DNA of 11,744 nucleotides. Origin: an uncultured Clostridia bacterium (GTDB taxonomy: Bacteria; Bacillota; Clostridia; TANB77; CAG-508). The stretch spans positions 1-11,744 of the forward strand of contig CAKPRW010000049.1 of the NCBI GenBank assembly GCA_934183045.1, in the 5' to 3' direction. Below are positions 6,393-11,744 of this stretch, piece after piece. The translations under genes were made by a program, and so were the position numbers. The first letter of the stretch is position 1, and each line of letters starts with the position of its first letter. A model generated the notes under the pieces. That model saw nothing but the letters and a program-made list of their open reading frames with translations. It had not been told where the DNA came from and did not search any database.

Positions 6393-9038
6393 ATGTGGGA
6401 AACATTAAGAAAAGAAGAAGTGATAAAAAAATTAAAGACAGATAAAAAAAGTGGCATTACGAAAGAAGAGGCAAAAGAAAGAGCAAAAGAGTATGGAACA
6501 AATAAATTGCAGGACAAACCTAAAGAAACATTAGTAGTAAAATTTCTACGACAGTTTAATGATTTTATGATAATAATTCTTATTATAGCATCAATTGTTT
6601 CAGCTGTAATTTCTACAATACAGGGAGAAAATGATTACATAGATTCAATAATAATTATAGCAATTGTAATTTTAAATGCACTTATGGGAGTAATTCAAGA
6701 AGCAAAAGCAGAGAAGTCTATTGAAGCTTTAAAAGAAATGACACCACCTAAGGCTAAAGTTATAAGAGAGGGAATTACTGAAGAAATAAATGCTGAATAT
6801 CTTGTACCCGGAGATCTAATTGTATTAGAAGCTGGAAATTATGTTCCAGCAGACTGTAGAATTATTGAAAGCTTTAATTTAAAAGTTGAAGAATCAAGTT
6901 TGACTGGTGAAACAGAACCAGTTTTAAAGGATGCAGAAATGATCTGTAAAAAAGATATTCCTTTAGGTGATAGATTAAATATGGCATATATGGCCAGTAT
7001 AGTTGTAAATGGACATGCAAAAGCAATTGTTACAGATATTGGTATGAACACAAATGTTGGAAAAATTGCAAATATGATAATTAGTGATGAAGCACCAGAA
7101 ACACCAATACAAAGAAAATTAAGTCAAGTAGGAAAAACTTTAGGAATAGTTTGTTTAGCTATATGTTTAGTAATTTTTCTAATTGGTTTGATAAAAAATA
7201 TAGAACCAATGGAAATGTTTATGACATCAGTAGGATTAGCAGTAGCAGCCATTCCAGAAGGTTTGCCAGCGATAGTAACAATTATGCTTTCTATAGGTGT
7301 TACAAAAATGGCCAAAAAGAATAGTATAATTAGAAAACTTCCAGCAGTAGAAACATTAGGAAGTAGCAGTGTTATTTGTTCTGATAAAACAGGAACCCTA
7401 ACTCAAAATAAAATGAAAGTTGTAGAAATAAAAACAACTGATGTTAATTTTGCTATTAAGTTAGCAAGTATGTGTACAGATTGTGATATTACATATAATA
7501 ACAATAAATTACAAGTATCAGGAGAACCAACGGAAGTAGCATTAGTAAATAATGGATTGTCAAATGGCATAAATAAAATAGAATTATATAGAGAAAGTCC
7601 TAGAATAAATGAAATACCGTTTGATTCTAATAGGAAAATGATGACAACAATTCACAAAATTGGGAATAAATATAGAATTATAACAAAAGGAGCGCCAGAT
7701 GTTTTATTGGAAAAATGTAATAGACAATTAAAAGATAGTAACAGAACAACAACTATTTTACAAAAGAAAGATATACAAACACAAAATTTACAAATGGCTA
7801 AAAAGGCTCTAAGAGTAATTGCTGTAGCATATAAAGATGTAGAACGATTACCATCAAAAATAGATTCGTTAAATATAGAAAATGATCTCACTTTTGTAGG
7901 GTTAGTTGGAATGATAGATCCACCAAGAGAAGGTGTAAAAGAGGCCGTAAAAACATGTAGAAAAGCTGGAATAAAAACAGTTATGATTACAGGAGATCAC
8001 ATTGCAACAGCAACAACTATTGCAAAAGAATTAAATATCTTAGGGATGTCAGATAGAGCAATAACAGGTCAAGAATTAGATAAAATTCCTCAAAATCAGT
8101 TAGAAAAAGAAATATCGAAATATTCTGTATTTGCTAGAGTAACACCAGAACATAAAGTAAGAATAGTAAAAGCATGGCAAAGCACTGGAGCAGTTGTTGC
8201 AATGACAGGGGATGGTGTAAATGATAGTCCAGCATTAAAAAATGCAGATATAGGAATTGCAATGGGGAAAAATGGTACAGATGTTGCCAAAAATGCATCA
8301 GATATGATTTTAACAGATGATAATTTTGTTACAATAGTTGAGGCCGTTAAGCAAGGAAGAAATATATATGATAATATAAGAAAAGCAATTCATTTTCTAA
8401 TAGCAACTAATATAGGGGAAATTGTAACAATATTTATGGGATTAGTATTAGGATTTAAATCACCATTACTTGCAATTCAGCTTTTATGGGTTAACTTAGT
8501 AACAGATTCATTACCAGCAATAGCAATTGGATTAGAAGGACCAGATAAAAATATAATGAATCGAAAGCCAGTAGATTCAAAAAAAGGAATATTTGCAGAT
8601 GGACTTTGGAACAAAATTATAGTTGAAGGTATTATGATAGGAATGCTTACATTAGTTGCGTTTAGTATAGGAAATAAATATTATGATATAGAAGTGGGAA
8701 GAACAATGGCATTTGTAGCAATAGGAGTATTAGAATTAGTACATAGTTTTAATATAAAAAGTGAACAATCATTATTTAAAATTGGAATTTTTGAAAATAA
8801 GTTTTTAATAGGAAGTTTTATTTTAGGAGTATTTATACAAACAGTTGTAGTTTTAGTACCATCATTAGCGACAATATTTAAATTGGTTCCGTTAAATCAG
8901 ACACAATGGATTATAACTTTAATTATTTCTATTTTACCAATTCCTATTATGGAATTACAAAAGAAAGTTAATGAGGCTAAATTTGGAAAAATTATATATG
9001 CTAAAAATGTCTTGAACAGTAATATAAAAGATACATAA
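6393..9038 (+). CDS. Calcium-translocating P-type ATPase, SERCA-like (type IIA)
   Basis: An ATP-driven cation pump of the cytoplasmic membrane, 881 residues and complete. In order: cation-ATPase N domain (about 2-40); TM1-TM2 (about 55-100); actuator domain with the dephosphorylation loop LTGET at 170-174; TM3-TM4 with AAIPEGLPA (E289); phosphorylation motif SDKTGTLT with D331 as the aspartyl-phosphate site; nucleotide-binding KGAPD around 432; hinge TGDGVND with D607 and D611; then six C-terminal helices. The residues that bind calcium in SERCA are all present by motif alignment: E289 (E309), N673 and E676 (N768, E771), N701, T704 and D705 (N796, T799, D800), and E781 (E908). Calcium export is thus the best call, though related bacterial pumps can also move manganese. 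GGAGAGAGGG at 6381-6390 sets the ATG. It is divergent from ytaF, a member of a cation-transporter superfamily. Confidence 0.95.
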   Translation: MWETLRKEEVIKKLKTDKKSGITKEEAKERAKEYGTNKLQDKPKETLVVKFLRQFNDFMIIILIIASIVSAVISTIQGENDYIDSIIIIAIVILNALMGVIQEAKAEKSIEALKEMTPPKAKVIREGITEEINAEYLVPGDLIVLEAGNYVPADCRIIESFNLKVEESSLTGETEPVLKDAEMICKKDIPLGDRLNMAYMASIVVNGHAKAIVTDIGMNTNVGKIANMIISDEAPETPIQRKLSQVGKTLGIVCLAICLVIFLIGLIKNIEPMEMFMTSVGLAVAAIPEGLPAIVTIMLSIGVTKMAKKNSIIRKLPAVETLGSSSVICSDKTGTLTQNKMKVVEIKTTDVNFAIKLASMCTDCDITYNNNKLQVSGEPTEVALVNNGLSNGINKIELYRESPRINEIPFDSNRKMMTTIHKIGNKYRIITKGAPDVLLEKCNRQLKDSNRTTTILQKKDIQTQNLQMAKKALRVIAVAYKDVERLPSKIDSLNIENDLTFVGLVGMIDPPREGVKEAVKTCRKAGIKTVMITGDHIATATTIAKELNILGMSDRAITGQELDKIPQNQLEKEISKYSVFARVTPEHKVRIVKAWQSTGAVVAMTGDGVNDSPALKNADIGIAMGKNGTDVAKNASDMILTDDNFVTIVEAVKQGRNIYDNIRKAIHFLIATNIGEIVTIFMGLVLGFKSPLLAIQLLWVNLVTDSLPAIAIGLEGPDKNIMNRKPVDSKKGIFADGLWNKIIVEGIMIGMLTLVAFSIGNKYYDIEVGRTMAFVAIGVLELVHSFNIKSEQSLFKIGIFENKFLIGSFILGVFIQTVVVLVPSLATIFKLVPLNQTQWIITLIISILPIPIMELQKKVNEAKFGKIIYAKNVLNSNIKDT

Positions 9039-9113
9039 AATAGTAGAACAATGTTGGAGAATATGAATAAATATGTTAGCATTAGTGTAAAATAATAAAA
9101 AGGAGAGCAAAAG

Positions 9114-9527
9114 ATGAAAAGATTAAGAAATGAACATGCAATAACTTTGATAGCATTGGTTATAACAATTATAGTATTATTGATTTTGGCAGGAGTAAGT
9201 ATAATTACATTAACAGGAGAAAATGGAATTGTTTCAAAATCAGTAAAAGCAAAAACTGAAAATAAGAATGCAAGTATAAAAGAAGCAATTGATTTAACAA
9301 GAGCAGAAGTTTTAGCTGATAATTATAATAAAGGTGATGATGAAATTCTTAGCCAAATTCAAAAGAAATTAAATGATTCAACTAATACAATACAACAATT
9401 AGGAAATAGTATAAATGCAACGTTGAATTCGGAAAATAATGAAAAATATATTCTTGTACAAGTAGATGATGTCGCATATAAAGTTACATCAAAAGCTACA
9501 ACATTATTAACTAATGTACCAGAATAA
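9114..9527 (+). CDS. Pilin-like surface protein, closed by an in-frame TAA (N-terminal part)
   Basis: A short basic leader (MKRLRNEHA) is followed by the hydrophobic helix ITLIALVITIIVLLILAGV, a layout like type IV pilins and type II secretion pseudopilins: leader peptidase would cut before ITLIA. The usual Gly at -1 is Ala here, and the usual Glu5 is Ala, as in many clostridial proteins of this type. The helix is followed by TLTGENGIV and a Lys/Glu/Ala-rich helix, also typical of that group. Residues 60-137 form a soluble domain. AAAAAGGAGAG before the ATG supports the start. The frame stops at TAA (9525-9527), yet it stays open for 118 codons after that to 9882-9884, so the 137-residue product is probably a truncated form of a 256-codon protein. 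No pilus-assembly genes are in the window. Function beyond a probable surface location is unknown. Confidence 0.75.
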   Translation: MKRLRNEHAITLIALVITIIVLLILAGVSIITLTGENGIVSKSVKAKTENKNASIKEAIDLTRAEVLADNYNKGDDEILSQIQKKLNDSTNTIQQLGNSINATLNSENNEKYILVQVDDVAYKVTSKATTLLTNVPE

Positions 9528-9884
9528 ACCGTTTTAGAATTTTCAAATGGTTCTAATATTTCAGGAAGATGCTCATATGATACAGTTACTAATTTTACTA
9601 ATGAAACATCTATAATATTACCTAAAGGATATACTATTTCATATGAATATACTTGGGAGTCAAGATCTGGAGGAGGAAGCTTAAGTGTAAACTCTGATGT
9701 TATTCAAGAATTTGCTGGGCTTTCTGGTACAAATACGGGATCTTATAAAACAACGCAAGATAATGAAGAAGTGAAATTTAGTATGGTGTTAGGTTGTGGG
9801 GCTGCAGAAGGTTTTTATTCTACAGCAACTATAACAGTAAATGAAATTACAGATCAAAATGGAAATTCAGTAAAATTCAAATAA
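9528..9884 (+). pseudogene. In-frame continuation of the pilin-like gene beyond its TAA
   Basis: Exactly in phase with the gene upstream, 118 codons run without a stop to TAA at 9882-9884. The translation looks like a real extracellular domain: rich in Ser, Thr, Asn and Gly, with alternating strand-like stretches (ILPKGYTISYEYTW, VKFSMVLGCGAA, GFYSTATITVNEI) and two cysteines (in SGRCSY and VLGCGA). No ATG, GTG or TTG with a Shine-Dalgarno site can start it on its own, so it can only be made by reading through 9525-9527. It is either the stranded 3' end of a gene with a nonsense mutation or sequencing error, or the readthrough extension of the upstream protein. The terminator at 9912-9950 follows directly, which also fits one gene spanning 9114-9884. 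Confidence 0.7.
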
Positions 9885-9887
9885 AAC

Positions 9888-9916
9888 TTGCCAAAATTTA
9901 AAATATGTGGTAAAAT
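9888..9916 (+). promoter_or_regulatory. Probable promoter of the rpsF-ssb-rpsR operon
   Basis: TTGCCA (9888-9893), a 17-base spacer and TAAAAT (9911-9916), with TG one base before the -10 box (extended -10). Predicted start around 9922-9924, giving a leader of about 80 bases to rpsF. The -10 box overlaps the left arm of the terminator hairpin at 9912-9950. Confidence 0.6.
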
Positions 9917-9950
9917 AGCTGTGTTAAAAAATACACAGCTATTTTTTAAT
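9912..9950 (+). terminator. Rho-independent terminator after the pilin-like gene
   Basis: Bases 9912-9924 (AAAATAGCTGTGT) pair with 9933-9945 (ACACAGCTATTTT), 13 continuous pairs around an eight-base AT loop, followed by more T. A transcript starting at the overlapping promoter would lack most of the left arm and so escape this terminator. Confidence 0.85.
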
Positions 9951-9954
9951 CTCT

Positions 9955-9975
9955 ACTTACATGAGAAATGTAGGT
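9955..9975 (+). promoter_or_regulatory. Hairpin in the rpsF leader
   Basis: ACTTACAT (9955-9962) pairs with ATGTAGGT (9968-9975), eight pairs including one G-U, around a GAGAA loop. It sits in the leader of rpsF. Autoregulation of S6:S18 operons through leader RNA is known, but I do not see the CCG signature of that motif, so a regulatory role is only a guess. Confidence 0.3.
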
Positions 9976-10001
9976 TTTATATCCAAAGGGAGGTGAAAAT
10001 A

Positions 10002-10286
10002 ATGAACAAATACGAAAGTATTATCATTGTTAATCCAAATGTTGATGAAGCTGGATTAAAAGCTTTAGAAGAAAAATTTACAGGATTAATTAATGAAAAT
10101 GGAAAAGTTGAATCTGTTGAAAACATGGGAAAAAGAAAATTAGCATATGAAATAAAAAAATTCAATGAAGCAACATATATGTTATTCAATTTCGAAGCAA
10201 AACCAGATTCAATAGTTGAGCTTGAAAGAGTTTATAGAATAACAGACGATATTATTAAATTTATCGTAGTTAGAAAAGAAGACTAA
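10002..10286 (+). CDS. rpsF: Ribosomal protein bS6
   Basis: A small-subunit ribosomal protein that forms a heterodimer with bS18 on the 16S rRNA central domain. From the ATG at 10002 it is 94 residues, the usual length. It starts NKYESIIIVNPN, continues with the typical GKVESVENMGKRKLAYEIKKFNEATYMLFNFEA, and ends with TDDIIKFIVVRKE, all characteristic of bS6. The frame is open back to a TTG at 9888, but GGGAGGTG at 9988-9994 and family length fix the start at 10002. It is the first gene of rpsF-ssb-rpsR, an order conserved across Firmicutes; its partner bS18 is two genes downstream. Confidence 0.96.
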   Translation: MNKYESIIIVNPNVDEAGLKALEEKFTGLINENGKVESVENMGKRKLAYEIKKFNEATYMLFNFEAKPDSIVELERVYRITDDIIKFIVVRKED

Positions 10287-10313
10287 TAAAAGTAAAAACT
10301 AGCAAAATAAAAT

Positions 10314-10339
10314 TAAATAAAGAAGGGGCCTTTATTTAA
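10314..10339 (+). repeat. Hairpin between rpsF and ssb
   Basis: TTAAATAA (10314-10321) pairs with TTATTTAA (10332-10339) around a loop containing AAGGGGCC. There is no T-run after it, so it is not an ordinary terminator. The AAGGGG in the loop looks like a Shine-Dalgarno site but no start codon follows in reach. Confidence 0.4.
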
Positions 10340-10360
10340 AGTAGAGAAAGGTGAAGAAAA

Positions 10361-10789
10361 ATGAACAAAGTAATATTAATGGGAAGATTAACAAGAGATC
10401 CTGAAGTAAGATATACACAAACAAACAACACATTAGTTGCATCATTTAGTTTAGCAGTAAATAGAAGATTTGCAAGACAAGGTGAAGAAAGACAAGCTGA
10501 TTTTATAAATATTGTTGCTTGGAGTAAACTAGGTGAATTTTGTAGCAAATACTTTAAGAAAGGTCAACAAGTAGGAGTCATAGGAAGAATACAAACAAGA
10601 ACTTGGGATGATGACCAAGGAACAAAACACTATGTAACAGAAGTAGTAGCAGAAGAAGCATATTTTGCTGATAGCAAAAGAGAAGGAGATGTTGGATCAA
10701 ATTCTTTTGAAAATGCTTTTGGAAATACAGCTCCTGGAAACATGGGTGACGATTTTGAAGTATCTTCAAGTGATGATTTACCATTCTAA
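10361..10789 (+). CDS. ssb: Single-stranded DNA-binding protein
   Basis: Binds and protects single-stranded DNA in replication, repair and recombination, and recruits partner proteins through its C-terminal tip. The 142-residue protein has the OB-fold domain at about 1-108: MNKVILMGRLTRDPEVRYT, VASFSLAVNRRF, DFINIVAWSKLGEFCSKYFKKGQQVGVIGRIQTRTW. A short Gly/Asn/Ser linker follows, then the acidic tip SSDDLPF, matching the consensus DDD(I/L)PF. AAAGGTGA at 10347-10354 supports the ATG. It stands between rpsF and rpsR, 74 bases after rpsF and 24 before rpsR. In Firmicutes this position is held by the essential SsbA type; the linker is shorter than in B. subtilis SsbA. Confidence 0.97.
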   Translation: MNKVILMGRLTRDPEVRYTQTNNTLVASFSLAVNRRFARQGEERQADFINIVAWSKLGEFCSKYFKKGQQVGVIGRIQTRTWDDDQGTKHYVTEVVAEEAYFADSKREGDVGSNSFENAFGNTAPGNMGDDFEVSSSDDLPF

Positions 10790-10813
10790 TTATGAGAGAG
10801 GGGGAAATATAAA

Positions 10814-11089
10814 ATGGCAGATAAAAAACAAAATAGAAAAAACAAAAATTATGATGATGATTATAATCCAAGATTTAGAAAACAAAGAAAAAAAGTATGC
10901 GTATTATGCAGTGATAAAAACTTTGAATTAGATTATAAAAATCCTGATCAATTAAAGAAATTTATAAATGATAAAGGAAAAATATTACCAAGAAGAACAA
11001 CAGGTGCATGTGCAAAACATCAAAGAGATATCACAATAGCAGTAAAAAGAGCAAGACATATTGCTATATTACCATATACACAAAATTAA
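10814..11089 (+). CDS. rpsR: Ribosomal protein bS18, zinc-binding form
   Basis: Small-subunit protein that partners bS6. The 91-residue product has a basic, disordered N-terminus (ADKKQNRKNKNYDDDYNPRF) followed by the conserved core: DYKNPDQLKKFINDKGKILPRRTTG and the C-terminal RARHIAILPY. Unlike B. subtilis bS18, it keeps a CxxC pair (C29, C32) plus C66 and H69 (CAKH), the arrangement of a zinc ribbon, so it belongs to the 'C+' form. The N-terminal extension is longer than usual. GAGAGGGGG at 10795-10804 precedes the ATG. It is last in the operon, followed by the terminator at 11110-11140. Confidence 0.96.
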   Translation: MADKKQNRKNKNYDDDYNPRFRKQRKKVCVLCSDKNFELDYKNPDQLKKFINDKGKILPRRTTGACAKHQRDITIAVKRARHIAILPYTQN

Positions 11090-11109
11090 TTTGTTTATAA
11101 TAAATAAAG

Positions 11110-11140
11110 AAACCGTTGAAATATCAACGGTTTTAATTTT
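11110..11140 (+). terminator. Rho-independent terminator of the rpsF-ssb-rpsR operon
   Basis: AAACCGTTGA (11110-11119) pairs with TCAACGGTTT (11124-11133), ten perfect pairs with an AATA loop, followed by TAATTTTT. Confidence 0.93.
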
Positions 11141-11153
11141 TGCCTATATAATA

Positions 11154-11175
11154 TTTAATGCAATTTTAATGCAAC
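11154..11175. repeat. Tandem pair of 11-base repeats upstream of the last gene
   Basis: TTTAATGCAAT (11154-11164) is followed directly by TTTAATGCAAC (11165-11175). The 11-base period is close to one helical turn, so a protein could touch both copies on the same DNA face. It lies 53 bases before the -35 box of the promoter at 11228-11256. Binding by a regulator is a guess. Confidence 0.45.
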
Positions 11176-11227
11176 TGTAATTATTTTGATATGTTCATCT
11201 TCTGAAAAAAATAATAAATTAAAAATA

Positions 11228-11256
11228 TTTACAATTTTATATAGCTATGTTATAAT
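11228..11256 (+). promoter_or_regulatory. Strong promoter for the last gene
   Basis: TTTACA (11228-11233), a 17-base spacer and TATAAT (11251-11256), with TG one base before the -10 box. Predicted start about 24 bases before the TTG start codon. Confidence 0.8.
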
Positions 11257-11286
11257 TTTTAAGAGATAACAAAAGAGGTGAAATAA

Positions 11287-11697
11287 TTGAACCAAATATT
11301 AAGTGTAGAGCCAAACAGAAAAAGCAAAAAAACAAATAATAGTGGACCAGTAGATATAAAAACAATTGTAAAGTTTTTTGGAATTGTTTTAATTATTTTT
11401 GGTGTGTGTATGATCGGAACAGGATCTTATTCTATGTACCAACAATCAAAAGTTGCTACGGCACAAGCAAAACCAACAATTTATATAGAACAATCTTCAG
11501 AATCAGAAATTGTAGTAAAAGTAGAACATACAAAAGAATTGGCTAAATTTACTTATTATTGGAACGATGAAGAGTCTATTGAAACTGACTGTAGTGGAAA
11601 GAAAAACTTAGAGCAAACTATAACAATTCCAACAGGAACAAACACATTAAATGTATTTGTAACAGATATAAATGGACAAGAAACTCAATATCAATAA
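11287..11697 (+). CDS. Membrane-anchored extracellular protein, closed by an in-frame TAA (N-terminal part)
   Basis: The start is TTG at 11287, chosen because GAGGTG at 11275-11280 stands six bases upstream. A basic cytoplasmic segment of about 25 residues (RKSKK) is followed by one transmembrane helix at about 26-46 (TIVKFFGIVLIIFGVCMIG). The remaining 90 residues look extracellular and strand-rich: PTIYIEQSSESEIVVKVEH, ELAKFTYYWNDEE, TITIPTGTNTLNVFVTDING, a pattern like bacterial Ig or cadherin-type modules. The 136-residue frame ends at TAA (11695-11697) in the middle of what looks like a strand, and the same frame continues without a stop to the window edge. The gene is thus probably longer and interrupted, or read through. 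It has its own promoter after the rpsR terminator. I do not know its function. Confidence 0.72.
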   Translation: MNQILSVEPNRKSKKTNNSGPVDIKTIVKFFGIVLIIFGVCMIGTGSYSMYQQSKVATAQAKPTIYIEQSSESEIVVKVEHTKELAKFTYYWNDEESIETDCSGKKNLEQTITIPTGTNTLNVFVTDINGQETQYQ

Positions 11698-11744
11698 ACA
11701 TATACATTAGAAGGCGATATAAAAATAGACTTAACAGTTGAAGG
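11698..11744 (+). pseudogene. In-frame continuation of the last gene beyond its TAA (runs off the window)
   Basis: In phase with the gene upstream, 15 codons stay open to the edge, translating as TYTLEGDIKIDLTVEG when the last partial codon is read as Gly. The alternating strand-like pattern fits smoothly onto the preceding DINGQETQYQ as the end of one Ig-like module and the start of the next. This is short, so coding is suggested rather than shown. Confidence 0.5.

Noticed and set aside
9888..10001. N-terminal extension of bS6 starting at TTG 9888
   Set aside because: The extension covers a terminator and promoter; bS6 length and the Shine-Dalgarno site place the start at 10002.
9950..10001. 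Known S6:S18 autoregulatory leader motif
   Set aside because: A hairpin exists, but the characteristic CCG element is not visible, so the motif cannot be claimed.
10578..10871. Minus-strand open frame of 97 codons across ssb and rpsR
   Set aside because: Long only because it is antisense to two well-defined genes; low-complexity Leu/Phe/His translation.
10665..10931. Plus-strand frame of 88 codons bridging ssb and rpsR
   Set aside because: Overlaps both real genes in another phase; no Shine-Dalgarno and no recognisable protein.
1..11744. Global reassignment of TAA to an amino acid
   Set aside because: Ribosomal, SSB, LspA, S1-domain and ATPase genes all end at TAA at their family-typical length, so TAA is an ordinary stop here.

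Overview
The window is strongly AT-rich. It carries Gram-positive Shine-Dalgarno sites (GGAGG, GAGGTG), near-exclusive TAA stops, TTG starts, the rpsF-ssb-rpsR order, a sporulation-type YtaF homologue and a pilin-like protein starting with an ITLIALVITIIVLLILAGV-type helix. Together these point to an anaerobic Firmicute of the class Clostridia, probably one of the little-cultured gut lineages. This placement is inferred from gene content and style, not from a marker phylogeny.

Left part (1-2849): an envelope and RNA-modification operon. The truncated end of a multi-membrane-span protein is followed closely by lspA (lipoprotein signal peptidase), an RluD-type and then an RluB-type rRNA pseudouridine synthase. 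Next is an independent unit (2859-3400) with its own promoter and terminator, coding for a small unknown membrane protein. A promoter at 3412-3440 then drives a three-repeat S1-domain RNA-binding protein and a 311-residue protein with a winged-helix-like N-terminal part.

Middle (5246-9038): two minus-strand genes, an unknown 70-residue protein and a YtaF/MntP-superfamily membrane protein, converge on the plus-strand genes at a bidirectional terminator. Divergent from ytaF is a complete SERCA-like (type IIA) calcium P-type ATPase, which keeps every residue that forms both calcium sites in SERCA.

Right part (9114-11744): a pilin-like surface protein, the rpsF-ssb-rpsR operon (bS6, SSB, a zinc-type bS18) and the start of a membrane-anchored extracellular protein. 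The pilin-like gene and the last gene share an anomaly. Each is closed by a TAA codon, yet the same frame stays open beyond it: 118 codons in the first case, and to the window edge in the second. Both TAA codons sit in the same local context (AATAAAC), and no other gene stop in the window is followed by AC. These are either two independent nonsense mutations or sequence errors in surface genes, or stop codons that are read through. This is the observation most worth following up.

I see no CRISPR array, tRNA, rRNA, insertion sequence or att site.
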